64,000 bases of DNA from assembly GCF_000972845.2 (NCBI RefSeq), contig NC_040020.1:2604669-2668668 (forward strand). Direction: 5' to 3'. The position numbers were made by a program, and so were the translations under genes. Positions 1 through 11,482 of this stretch are shown piece by piece (the stretch's first letter is position 1; the number at the start of each line of letters is the position of its first letter). The notes under the pieces were generated by a model. The model was not told where the DNA came from and made no database searches. It saw only the letters and a list, made by a program, of their open reading frames with translations. The DNA is from Larimichthys crocea. Its lineage: Eukaryota > Chordata > Actinopteri > Sciaenidae.

Positions 1-30
1 ATTATATACATATATATATATAATTAAAGG

Positions 31-200
31 ATCAGTGTGAAGGATTTAGTGGCATCTAGAGGTGTAGTTGCAGATTGCAACCCGCTTGTTTCACTTTCTC
101 CTTCCTGGTGTAACGAAGAAACTACAGTGGCTGCGTGTGAAAAATGTAAAAGGCCCTATGCGGAGCCAGGATTTAGTTAGTCTGGATGGGATGGTGTAGA
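31..200. repeat. Dispersed repeat copy (19.4/30.3 kb family)
   Basis: This stretch contains a phrase (a 'tagtggcatctag' motif followed by 'gttgcagattgcaacc' and an 'ggagaaac'-like end) that recurs in inverted orientation near 19330-19475 and, more decayed, near 30285-30350. It looks like an interspersed teleost element. I cannot name the family. Confidence 0.5.
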
Positions 201-556
201 AACATGGCAGAGCAACATACCGGACTCTGTAGAAGAGGAGCTGATACATCTATAGATATAAAAGTGTTATTCTAAGGTAAAATCACAGTGGTTTTTATCT
301 TTTAGGCGATTATACACCAATGAAAACATAGTTATGTGTATTAAATTCTATTTCTGTCAAATTCTGTAGATGGAACTAATTACTAAATCTAAATAACTAA
401 ATCCTACACCTTGGACCTTTGAGACCTTTTCTGAATAAAAGAAAACACTTTGGAAATTCAAATAATTGGAAGATAATTGGCTATAAGATGTACTGTATAT
501 AAGATAATAACAGTTTCTAACACAGTGTAGAATTGCAAATCAAAAATCCATCTTAC

Positions 557-652
557 CTTTTTCTGTGGCGCAGAGAGAAACTGAAGATGTGTCTCCTCAG
601 GGATGAAAAGTCTAAAATCTACTTCATCTCTAACATGGAGACCATTTATATA
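557..652 (-). promoter_or_regulatory. TATA box and first non-coding exon of an SCPP-like gene running off the left edge
   Basis: Reading the minus strand, a TATATAAA box lies at 645-652. About 25 bases on begins a stretch that ends in AGAAAAAG followed by a good donor (gtaaga, 551-556). This is the TATA plus short 5' UTR exon layout of every other gene in this cluster. No signal-peptide exon is visible between 550 and 1, so the rest of the gene would lie outside the window. Sequence context only; no coding evidence. Confidence 0.35.
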
Positions 653-699
653 CTTTACCATCCCCTGACAGCCAATCACATCCAGTAAAACACGCAAAG

Positions 700-2700
700 C
701 TATGTGTTTGAAGAAATCTGATTACACTTCAAAACTGGAAAAAAGAGACATGTAGGGTGAAGGCCCCTCTTTAGTTAATTACATGCTGTGCAAGTATGCT
801 TAGCACACACGCCACTGTCTTTATTGCCCCAACACCAAACTTAAGAGGGAAAGAAAAACAAGATGACATAAAAGGGACATGAGAACGGAATGATAATGAC
901 ACCACTTAGTTTGGCTTGAAAAATATTACGAAGAAAGCGTTTCTTTGTTACAGTTCACCACTGTAATAAATAATATTTAGTGCTTTCAATGTATCAGAAT
1001 TAAAAGTACTGATGATACTGATGATAGAGACGAGGGGAAGCCCGCAGATGAGACAAGAGATATTACAATGCTTTTCCTCTCTTACTCACGCATGCAGCTG
1101 CTCATAAATATGAGATGATACTCAGGAGACATTTGTGCAACAGTGGAAAATCCATTTACTGAAGTACTGTACTTAAAAAGGCTACACAGGTACTTTTTAT
1201 TTCGTGATAGCATTTTTACCTCTTCACTAAGAGAAAATATTGCACTTTTTACCAATTTATTTTGTTCTAACACTGAGAAAACATAGTTTATCATAGTTTA
1301 AATAGTTTACATAGTTTACCAAAATACCATTAATTGTTAAAGATACATTTTTTTTATGTCTTGTTGGCGTCCCTTGTCACATTTCAGAAGTTGTTTGAAG
1401 TTCAACCAAAGAGACATTCCTCCTCCAAACATCTCCCAAGGTTTCATTTATTTAGACCCTAAGAAGTAAAATTATCTTTTATTTCAAAGAAAAAGATGCA
1501 AAAAAAGTGTCGCAGGACTTTTTTTTTGGAAGGGGAACCACTACACTAAATTTCACTACACTCCAAAATAAATCACTACTACTACTTACACATCACCAGG
1601 GAAAATCCCTCTGAAGAGAAGTGCTTTTACTTGATGCTACATGACAATATATCTGCACTTTCACGTAAGAAAGAATTTGAATGCAGGGCTAATTTTAGTT
1701 CCTTGCACAGGTACCTTTAGTGTAAATAAAAGATATGAATAGTTCCACCGTTCCACTGAGTGAAACAAAAGTTTTCCAGACATATCTCCATAAGCACTGA
1801 AATTTACTATGTGTACACAGCGCCAATGCAAAGCACTTCTTTTGTGGTGTCTGACTTTTCACTGATCCCTGTGTTTGTTCAAGCTGGTGTGGTTGTACAT
1901 CACAGCGATTTTGAGCATTGTAGGTGTCTTGTGTTTATTTAGTGTGGTTCCAAATCAGATAATGAAGGACTTACTCTGTAATCTGCAAAACTGAATCCCA
2001 GACATTCTTGCCTCCAACTTGCTGAGCTAATGAGTTTCCTCACACAAGATAGGCTTTCAGAAAGTTGTCGTCTTGGCACATGGTGAGATTCTTCCTTTCT
2101 TTGCCACCTTAAAAAAAAACAAGACAGAGAGAAGAGCAACGAGGTTATAAACTGAGTACGAACAGGAAAGTCGAACTTTTGCCAACTCAAATAAATTGTG
2201 CTTTGTGCCTCGTGTCATCACAGAAACCACAGCGATGATAGCTAATAAATAACTTATAACTCTTACAATTTCAGAATGCAGCATTTATATCATACATAGG
2301 GTTGAATGAGCAAATAATAAAAAAAATATATACATTTGGGTAAAAAAAAGTCCACATGAATGTAGAATTGATGTCTAAGTGTTTTTATTTCATGTCTACC
2401 ACTATATGTCACCTACAAATCAGTGTCTCTCCCAACAATGACTTTGTTTTTTATATATATATTTATTGGTTTTCCCGCTGACGTCTCTCGGCTCCTGAGC
2501 TTCTGCTCAGTTTGACTGGACCAGGTTCGAGTACAGCCTCTGAGACCAACAGGAAACACTGTTACACTGCCAAAGTGATTTACAGACTTTCCCTGATGGA
2601 AAGATTGCTGTGTACTTCTGCAGGCGACTGTATTTCCTGTCAAACTGGCCACCCCTTGTTTTGAAGGTTGTGTGTGTGGTACCAGGTCTGGCTGTGTTCA
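700..2700. other. Non-coding interval, no gene recognised
   Basis: AT-rich sequence with only short unsupported reading frames. No convincing signal-peptide exon, splice-paired exon or RNA gene was seen on either strand. Confidence 0.4.
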
Positions 2701-2707
2701 CTTCAAG

Positions 2708-3700
2708 GTAAGGCAAGGCAAGGCAAGGCAAGTTTATTTGTATAGCACAATTCGTACACAAGGCAATTCATAGTGCTTTACATAGGCAAGGAAAAACATT
2801 TGACATTAAGACAAGCAATAGCAATAGAAATAAAAAATTAAAAAGAGAAGAAAATTTAATTAAAAACATCAGAATGTCATTTAAAATCATTAAAATAGCA
2901 AATTTGAAAACAATTTAAAACAATAAACGAATCACTGGATTATGATTAAAAATTCTTTAAAAGTTCTTTAAAAGAGCTCAGCCATAAGCACGTGAAAATA
3001 GAAAAGTTTTTAACCTGGATTTAAAAGTGCTAAGAGTTGGGGCTGATTTCAGTCCTGCTGGTAGTTTGTTCCAGTTGTGAGCAGCATAACTGCTAAATGC
3101 TGCTTCACCGTGTCTGGTTTGAACTCTGTGCTCCACTATCTGACCTGAGTCAGTAGATCTCAGAGCCCTACTGGGTCTATATTCTACTAACATTTCATTT
3201 ATGTATTGTGGGCCTAAACCATTCAGTGATTTGTAAACTAGTAGCAGAACTTTAAAATCTATTCTGTGGCTAACTGGGAGCCAGTGTAAAGACTTAAGAA
3301 CTGGGGTGATGTGTTCTGATCTCTTTGTTCTGGTCAAAACTCGAGCTGCTGCGTTCTGAATGAGCTGCAGCTGTTTGATACTTTTTTGGGGGAGTCCAGT
3401 CAAAAGACCATTACAGTAGTCAAGTCTACTGGAGATGAAAGCATGGATCAGCTTCTCCTGATCTGTTTGGGACATAAAGCCCTTAACTCTGGATATGTTC
3501 TTAAGTTGGTAGAAGGCTGTTTTGGTGACTGATTTTATGTGACTGTTGAAGGTCAGATCTGAGTCTATCAACACGCCAAGGTTTCGGACTTGGTCTTTAG
3601 TTTTTAGAGACAGTAACTCAAGGTGTTTACTGACAGCAACCCTCTTCTCTTTATTGCCAAAGACAGACACTAGCTCATAGCACTGCATTGCATTGTGGTG
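2708..3700 (-). mobile_element. 5'-truncated L2-type LINE, reverse transcriptase C-terminal part
   Basis: A long minus-strand frame (about 3690 down to 2978) encodes the C-terminal part of a non-LTR reverse transcriptase. Segments typical of the teleost L2-like group are SRLDYCNGLL, QLIQNAAARVLT, LHWLPVSHRIDFK and KTFLFSRAYG. The element ends in a (ggcaa)n tail at 2708-2730, followed by the 'tttatttgtatagcac' end often seen in these elements. The 5' portion (endonuclease and RT core) is missing, so this is a dead-on-arrival insertion. The frame upstream of about 3700 shows no family similarity that I recognise. Confidence 0.8.
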
Positions 3701-3874
3701 GGGCTGTAATACACACTCAAGGAATATCCATAAGTCCATCCATATCTGACTGTATTCTGTTAAATATCTTAACATCCGATCCTCTGATATTGCTTCTGAA
3801 ACCACCATGATGACCATGTCCAATCCTGACAGCTATTTGACAACTTATTTCAAACATTCCTGTCCTCATCAGCC

Positions 3875-3957
3875 AAAAATCATTTTTAAATTGTCTGATA
3901 AGGCCAAAAATTGGCAAAAATCATTTTTAAATTGTCTGATAAGGCCAAAAATTGGCA
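3875..3957. repeat. 41-bp tandem duplication
   Basis: The unit containing 'atttttaaattgtctgataa' and 'ggccaaaaattgg' occurs twice back to back with no visible differences. Confidence 0.85.
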
Positions 3958-3959
3958 AT

Positions 3960-5400
3960 TAATGACAAAAAAAAACTAAACTAAACAAACAAAAGAAAAC
4001 TGTTGACCTTTTTATTATATGTTTCTGTATTTGTACGTGACTTCACAGAACGGCTGCAGTGCAAAGGTCATCAAACTGTAGTTGTGACAAGTCTAATTGA
4101 GGCTATTAAACCTGCTGTCAACATCTCCTCTGCTGTGGGTGATAGAAGGTATGAATTTATGCGATCTAAAGTTCCAGCAAAGAGAACTTGTGGAAAACAA
4201 GACAGTCATAGCGTGAGAGGATGGCGCCTGTCTATTTTAACTGTCTTTGAGGAGATAAGTGTTCGGTCGTGTTGAGACAGGTTTTTGTCTCCCAGGGGAG
4301 CGAGAATCAGGAAGATCTTTTACCTTTTGCCTTCATGGTATTTATTTTTTCCGAGACAGTTACATTTGCTCAATCACCATGGCAAATTATGTTCACTGTG
4401 TGCTGTAATTATGATGGACTCTGGATAGCCTGTAGTGTTTAAGGCTCACAAAGGCTACTGTATTTACATTACAGAACAGAAGTCTTATGGAGTTCTTGTT
4501 ATTTTTACCTTCAGTGTTAACCATCAAAATTCATTGTGTGAGCTGAATTTAACAGGTGAGTTAGAAAGAATTCACCAAAATGATTTTTTGTACCAGGTTG
4601 TTTATTTCTGCTGTGAAGTTGGACACTTTATGACAATGTTTACTGCGGTTGAAATGTTCTGTAGCCAGCCTAATGTGGCTGCTTGAGAAATTACAGTTTT
4701 TGGCACTTTCGCATTGGCTTCATTTCCCAGCCATGGAAGTTGTTGCTTGGTCCACGCTGGACCTCGAGTGACCTTAACGACTGTCATTTACACCCTTACA
4801 CCCACATACCCTAAAGACTCAGATGACAGTCGTAATTAACCAAGTGGAAACACTGGTCTGGTTAACGAACCAGCCAAGGCTAAATAGCTGGGTTTTCCCA
4901 CCAGTCAGTCAGAACTGAAATAGTCTCTTGGATGAGAGGTGAAACATATTCATGGATGGGCATTTTTGTACTATTTTCTGAAGTTTAATAGACCAAAGTA
5001 ATGATTAATTGATAAAATAATTAGGTGGTTCAATAGCTCAGTAGTTGCTTTCAGCCCTAATGTTGAGTTACTAATCACAAGTTGCTTATACTATAATACT
5101 ACAAATATTGAAACAGAGAAAAATAAGCACATGAAAATCAAAAATTGCTTGGAAACTTTTAATTCTTTAAGAAAATGACATGTAAGGAAAAGTTAGAATG
5201 AGTTAATTAAACATATGCAGCACGTTTGTTATATGCTGTGGAAATGCAGCATTACAAAGTGCGTCATCGACATAATATCTATGAAGACTATTGAGTAAAG
5301 CAGAGGATTCTTCAGGAATATGTTTCACTCTATGCAGATGTCATAATTTAGTTTACTACTGTAACAGTATTCTGAATCAAATAAGTGGTTATGTTATGAT
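3960..5400. other. Non-coding interval, no gene recognised
   Basis: A 90-codon open frame at 4003-4275 (+) has no recognisable family, signal peptide or splice context. Nothing else is supported. Confidence 0.4.
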
Positions 5401-5522
5401 CATCTCGTTTTATTTTAACTTTAGCAAGAAAATCCATGTTTTGCAGTTCAAATTATTTAACCAGTTGCAGATGTCTGAATGTTAAGAAGGAAGAAATTTT
5501 CTTTTCATGCCTCTCATCCACT

Positions 5523-7051
5523 TCAAACCTTTGGCGGCACCTGAAAAGACAAATAAACAAAACAGCTCAGTCATTTAACTTTATATTCATATCAACAGTT
5601 AATTTCAATATGCGCATTCATTAGTATTAGTATTAGCAGTATAGATATATATACTGTAGATTGCAGTACCTGGCTCGTCTGTGCGGGCTGGTCCTGCTGG
5701 AGAGGCTGCAGGGGATCCTGGGATGGAATAGGATTGGCATCAAATGAGGGAATCTGCAAAAGAAAAGTAAAACCTCATGAGAAAAGTGAGAGAGAAGTGA
5801 AGAAATATCTCTCAGAATCAATCAAATAAACACTGTCAAAGATTTATTTTTTATTTGTCTCACATTTGGGATTTGCTGGGGAATATTTTGTTGGGGGTAG
5901 TCGAATGGAAGCACCTGCGAAAAGACAAATAAACATGCTCGGTCAAATATGTTACTTGAAAAATATGAAAACAAAAGGCATAATTTAGAACAAATAATGT
6001 CTCACATTTGGCATCTGAGGGACATTTGTCATTGGAGGCATGTTTGTCATTATCTGGAACAAAAGCAAACACATTCAATGTAAAAAGTCATTTCATATTT
6101 ACATTATGCATTATGTATGATATGATATATATCTCAAAGTTTAAAATGTTTACCCTTTGCTGGGAGAAGTCATAGGGGTAGTACTGCAAAGTGCACAAAC
6201 ATTTCAATAAATCACTCAAAATGCGATTCCATCAGCAATAACTGAAGTCTTTTAAGAATCTGAAAATGGAAAAAAAAGAAAACAACACTTACGACTTCCA
6301 CACTCTGTCTGCCTGGTGGCTGAGGAATGGAGTATTTGATGAAACCATGAGAGGGAAAGGGCTGCAAAAAACGAGAGAGGAGAGGAAATCAGTGAGTGAG
6401 CAGTTTGAATCACATTTATTTTAAAGATAAGATGCTTCTGTGAAACGTTGCTTACCTGTGCAGGATTTGATCCACCTGTACCAGGAAATCTGTGAGGATA
6501 AATCTTAGGGAAAAAAACAGAAAATAAACTGTAAGAATAGGTCAAAATCACAGCAAGAGCAACATTTCCTTAACAAAAAAAATTAATCTCATCATATGAG
6601 AAAAGGAAGAGTGTGACGTACTAGTTCCACACTGTAAGCTCCAGGTATCGCAGGTAGAGCCTGGCCAGCAGTGAAGGGGTTTTTCACCTGAGCGGATGTA
6701 AAATCATCAAATAGACAGTGAATTTTTACATAGCAATATTTCTGCTGTGCTTCATCACATAAAAACCTTTGCCCACACAAATGTATGCATTTGTAAAAGC
6801 AATAACCTTTTGACACGAGCATGCATGATTACCTGTGAAGGTCCTTGTGTTCTGGAACCTGCATAATGAGGCAGGTAATGAAAGAATGACTGAAAATGAA
6901 GACAAAAACAGAAATAGTTAGATCACGAAAGATTACAACTCTGCCCATACTGAGAAAATTAAGTCACGTGAGCAACCCGTTTTCTTTTTAAACTTACAGG
7001 CGCAGCTGAGACTGTGCTAGCCAGACATAGGCACAAGATGGCCAATTTCAT
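5523..7051 (-). CDS. P/Q-rich SCPP-like secreted protein (gene A, 10 coding exons)
   Basis: Spliced CDS, all introns phase 0: 7051-6998, 6889-6833, 6687-6622, 6503-6456, 6361-6293, 6183-6154, 6053-6006, 5914-5864, 5753-5670, 5540-5523; 174 residues. The first exon is a classic signal peptide (MKLAILCLCLASTVSAAP). Later exons are rich in Pro, Gln, Tyr and Met, with an exon reading GFIKYSIPQPPGR..SVEV followed by YYPYDF. A TATA box at 7257-7263 and a 5' UTR exon ending at 7165 precede it, and a poly(A) signal lies at 5409-5414. The exon-by-exon match to the neighbouring gene at 8.4-10.0 kb shows that the two are tandem duplicates. Short exons, phase-0 introns and linkage to odam and sparcl1 identify the P/Q-rich SCPP class, whose known members are enamel/enameloid and dental-epithelium matrix proteins. 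Which fish SCPP symbol applies I cannot tell. No S-x-E motif stands out except SVE. Confidence 0.8.
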
Positions 7052-7164
7052 TTTTGCAGATTTTCCAAGTCCTGAAGACAAAATTCATCACTACATTAAC
7101 AAAGATCCAGTCGAGGTCATACCAAATGGTTGCAATCCTATAAGGAAAGTTCTTCATAGCTCAC

Positions 7165-7263
7165 CTTCTGTGAGGGAAACACCACTGGAGAGGATGATGG
7201 ATGCCGATGTAGGAGATGATGCCAGTCGATCGTATCTTCCACAGAGTCACTTTGTCTTTTATA
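7165..7263 (-). promoter_or_regulatory. TATA box and non-coding exon 1 of gene A
   Basis: On the minus strand, TATAAAAG (7257-7263) is followed by a 5' UTR exon that ends CACAGAAG at 7165, then a gtgagc donor. The signal exon acceptor lies just upstream of 7051. Confidence 0.7.
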
Positions 7264-8372
7264 GGGCGCCAGCTCACCTGAGAGCCAATCACAGTTGATG
7301 GGAGTGATGTTGCCCAATGAGTAGGTACAGTGCAGGTGTCTAGTCTTCAGCTTTACTAAATGACCAGTGGTCAAATCCACTTTCTGCGTAATAGCAGACT
7401 CTGCTTGATTACACTGTCTAGAGCAGCGCACACCTTCACTCTGCTTGATGTTCATTCTGCCAGTGTAACAGCTGCAACACTGGTGCATAAATGCCTGAAA
7501 CTGCAATATTGTGTCTATTGAATCATGTAAATGTAACATAAAATATAATATTGTTGCTTGCATATTAAATGTATTTTATGAAAGCAGTAGAACAACTTGT
7601 TTATCCATGTCGAAGAAGAAGAATTAGACATTTGAAGACAGTGACACTTTTATTCACATTTATTAGCTTTTATAGTCTTCAGATGTTATTGTTGATGGTG
7701 GTTTTTAATTTTTAATTAACTGTACAACTTATAGAGAGTTAAAATTCATGATTTACTTTTGCTGGTACTGCAATTATATACACGAGAAGTGGGTTAAACA
7801 CAGATATATAGTATAATATTCAATATGCATACTTATTGGAAGCAAAGAATCAGAGGAGAATTGCTGGGTTATTTCGTTTTATTATGAAGCATACAAAATT
7901 TGATTGAGTAAACACTGTGAGAGAAAACACACTGATATTTCACTGCAATGCATAATTGTTTTTTTTTTTAATTTTGAGTCACAGCACTTTTTCCACTGTC
8001 TTTCATTGAATAGCATAGCACCATTTTCCCTTAAAATACACGAAACAGTTATTTTTCAAAGGCATAGGATCATATTTTTTGTATTTTAGGAAACTGCAGT
8101 GTTGGCAGGTCATCTCTCACTGACTGCTGGTTGGTTATTGGTCACCTAAAGTGGGAGGTGAAGCAAATACATCAAGAATAAATGATATACATCATCTACA
8201 TAGGACACAGAAGGATGCACAGAAAGATACTATATGATCCTCAGATTTTGTTTCATAAATGATTTTGTTGTAACATAAAAGTCTGAATAATTGAGAAATA
8301 CGGTGCACTCTGTGTGTGCATGTGTACCTGTCTGTGCCCAAACGTGTGCACGTCCTGCTGACTGTGGTTTGT

Positions 8373-10010
8373 TTAGTCATCGTCATCATCATCATCATCA
8401 TCTCCTTTGGGTTTGGCAGCCTGAAATGACAGAGGCGTCTGATGAGCCAATCAGGAGCGAGGACCGTCTCTCACATGTCTGCTGATGAATCGATGTCTCT
8501 CAACACCCTCAGCAGAAATAACTGGAAGTCTGCCTCTCTGACGCAATACTCGAATGAACCTGTTGCCCTCATCACCACATCAGTGCAATTCAGATTACTA
8601 CCTGCTGCAGCCATTTGAGGCTATTATTGTACATTAAAATCAGTCCGACCACCCACATGGCTGAAAGTCTTCTTTTGTTTCGTCAATAAACTTCAATTTC
8701 TCAAAATGCAAATCCATAGTCATTCTTACGGGGGCAGCAACAACAGGTGCAAATCCATAGTCATTCTTACGGGGGCAGCAACAACAGGTGCAAGAGGGGC
8801 AGCAGGAGCAGCAGGAGCAGCTGGAGCTGCACGAACAACAGGAGCTGCAGCAGGAGCTGCAGGAGCTGCAGGAGCTGCTGGAGCTGCTGGAGCTGCTGGA
8901 GCTGCAGGGGCAGCGGCGGCAGGAACTACCACGTCAAAACCGAAGGGGATATACTAGAGCATGTGAGAAAGTGAAAAAGATAATCAGTTCAATAATATCT
9001 CACACAGCTTCTGTCAGAAAAAATAGTAATCTGCAGGCCCTTACCACATCCTTGGACTCTCTACCATTTGGCTGTGGGATCTCCTGCTTGATGAAGCCTC
9101 GGACCTTTCAATGAAAACACGTGCAGGCACACACATGCACTTCAAAACTACACTACGTCAGGTATAATCTAGGTCTACTCTGTGGTCTTTGAAACTACCT
9201 TTCGGTGGACCACTATTAATTATCTTTCATTCAGATGGCAGCACAGTCTTTCATTGCATCTTTTGGATTAAGCATCTGTTAAGTACTATATGCACACACA
9301 AATCAAAGCAAATGCAGTGTCACTCACGGGTCCTGCAACCAGATGTTTCTGGGCATCGACAGGAAGGATCTGGAAATGAAATAAATCAAGATTAACACAA
9401 GAGTCATTATTAAACACAATTACTAAAGAAGGGCATAAACATTATAAATGAGCTCTTACAACATCCAGTTTATCAAATGGGACTCCAGCAGGAATAGCCT
9501 GGGCTGCCTGTGAGGACCAGATGAAACATTTTAACCTTCACATGAGTGGATGCATTACCATCAGTGGTGAACGCATAATAGCAGACCTGTGTGCAGAGCT
9601 TATTCAGTTTGAAAATGTGTCTTTTTACTGTGGTTTTTGTGTGCATGTGTGTCACGTTGTACACCCGAGCTGTGTCTTATTGTACCTCAGCCGGAGCGTG
9701 ACGGATGTCAAACTCCATGTACATCTGTGGCTGTAAAGAGGAAGAAAATACTGCAAAATCAATGGAATGAAGGTCAGCGCAAAATTAAGCAACATTTGAT
9801 TCAACAGGCAAAGTAGCACCTGCTATTAGGGTTATGATTAAAAGCTCCAAAACAGCCACATGGACCTTGAGGTAAGATTTTCTAATCAGATATTTACAGT
9901 ATTCAGAGTTAATATACAGTACATGATAGATAAATAAGTAGAAATATTTTCCTTACAGGGGCACAGACGGCCATCCCAAGGATGCAGGCAGCAAGCAGGA
10001 ATAATTTCAT
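8373..10010 (-). CDS. SCPP-like secreted protein with Ala-Pro tract and Asp9 C-terminus (gene B)
   Basis: Spliced CDS, phase-0 introns: 10010-9957, 9730-9686, 9507-9460, 9369-9328, 9104-9045, 8953-8771, 8420-8373; about 159 residues. Signal peptide MKLFLLAACILGMAVCAP. The exon with RGFIKQEIPQPNGRESKDV, then YIPFGF, aligns with gene A, so these are paralogs. The sixth exon expands into a low-complexity Ala/Pro/Val run (AAPAAPAAP repeated). The last exon is AAKPKG followed by nine Asp and TAA, which would make a strong calcium-binding tail. The donor of the Ala-Pro exon sits in a 41-bp duplication (8708-8789), so two donors exist. Only the first (8770/8771) keeps phase 0. A TATA-like box near 10190-10200 and a 5' UTR exon ending at 10129 lie upstream. 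I saw no clear poly(A) signal. The name is uncertain; SCPP class is inferred from architecture and linkage. Confidence 0.75.
8708..8789. repeat. 41-bp tandem duplication containing a splice donor
   Basis: Two identical 41-bp copies ('aaatccatagtcattcttac' plus 'gggggcagcaacaacaggtgc') lie head to tail. On the minus strand each contains GCTGCCCCC|gtaaga, the end of gene B's Ala-Pro exon and its donor. Confidence 0.9.
8790..8935. repeat. Ala/Pro coding trinucleotide-type repeat
   Basis: A degenerate (gga-gct-gct)/(agc-agg) repeat. Minus-strand translation is Ala-Ala-Pro repeats inside gene B. The open frames on the plus strand over the same bases are shadows of the repeat. Confidence 0.8.
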
Positions 10011-10129
10011 TTTGAATGAAGCTGTCAAAGACATTTTATGAGTTATTATTCAACGCATTTGAACAGAAGTTAAACAGAAAATTATTTAAAGTTTTCTCCA
10101 AGAATGTCATGTAATATTAGCTGCCTACC

Positions 10130-11310
10130 TTTCCTCTCTGGCTGCACACAAGTCCTGAAGGATTGTTGAGGAGGGGTGTGAGTACGAGAGTGAGATTTAC
10201 TCCTATTTATTTGCTGACAGAACAAAGGACGAGCAAACGTGTGACAGCTTTTGGTGATTTGCCAAGGATTTTCATTTTTTATGATGACAAAGTTGGCAGG
10301 TATAACTCCGTGAGAAATCACGGAACGCATTTTTGGCTTGAAATGCACATTAATCACATTTGATTGATCACTGATGTGCTGTATCAGGTGGGCCCCCCTT
10401 GCAACATCTTTTACACCGAAAAAGGTGTTGCACGTGAAGTGGAGTCAAATCTGATGAGTGAGTCTTTTCAAACTAACATCATACTGTAGCTGTCATTCTG
10501 AAATGTCACATGGACCTCTTGTATACTTGCTATAATCTAATTCATTGTATTATAGTTAACATTTCTGCGTTTCATCAATCACAATCAATTAAAACAAACA
10601 ATATCAACTCAAATTCGCTTTTTGTTGATAGACTGGTTTAATAGCTTCGGAGGAACAGTAAATTTGTGGCAGCTTGAAAACACAGACCTCAAACAGTCAC
10701 TTGTATCTGAGCCTGTGGGAACACTTAAGTGCTGCACTTGACTGGGTCAAAACCCATTTACTGTGGAAAAAAAGGTCTCATCATGATGATTAGACAGACT
10801 CTTACATTATGGTGTTACTGGGCAGAAAAACACTTTCCCATGCAAGGCCTTTGAATGAAGGTAAATTCATAGAAAGGGTTACACAGACAGTCATGTGTGT
10901 GTTTTATTGATGTGTGCCATATATTTATTGCAAAGACTGCTGCAGGGAAACTTTGTCCCGCTGTAAGAACATGATCAGGATTGTTGTTGTTAAGAGATTC
11001 TTTTAGCAGTTTGTCTTTGCAGAGAGCTTTAGTATTTTTCTGCAGGACAGCAGACAGAAAAAGGTTTTTGTAAAAAATGTAAAAACCTTTGTAGAAAAAG
11101 AGCCAGACATTTCCCACAGGCTGGAGAAGACCATTGACCATGTTGACAGAAACATGTTCACCATTTCCACTTAAAAGGTGAGATATGTTTGTTTTCAGTA
11201 CTCCAAAGTGTTAAAGGTTTTCCAGAAGAATATTTAAACCAAAATCATGAAAACACGCAATGGATGCACAAAAAATTCAAAACTGTTCATAGACTTGGTC
11301 TTTGGATTTT
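10130..11310. other. Interval between genes B and C, no gene recognised
   Basis: It holds gene B's upstream region and gene C's likely 3' UTR end (poly(A) signal on the minus strand at 11312-11317). No other coding exons are supported. Confidence 0.4.
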
Positions 11311-11482
11311 GTTTATTTTTATTTGATATCATTCAATAAAAAGAAAACAGCAATAACGATAATACATGAAATAACCACTAAGATAAAAGATAATGCACAA
11401 GAAACTTCACTGACTCGTTGTTAGTCTACGGATTTCATTACTAATGTGCTGTTATGAGTTGCCTCTGCAGGTGGCTGCAGTC

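Noticed and set aside
1939..2284. Overlapping minus-strand frames near a 'gtaagtcc' donor-like site
   Set aside because: A single donor-like site without a signal-peptide exon or acceptor-paired coding exon; not enough to call a gene.
4003..4275. 90-codon plus-strand frame
   Set aside because: No recognisable domain, start context or splice partners.
7138..7563. 141-codon minus-strand frame
   Set aside because: It covers the leader exon and upstream promoter of gene A, including the TATA box; no homology or signal peptide.
8706..9114. Plus-strand Gly/Ala- and Gln/Leu-rich open frames
   Set aside because: They are the complement of gene B's Ala-Pro exon and following intron. The minus strand has signal peptide, phase-0 exons and splice sites; the plus strand has none.
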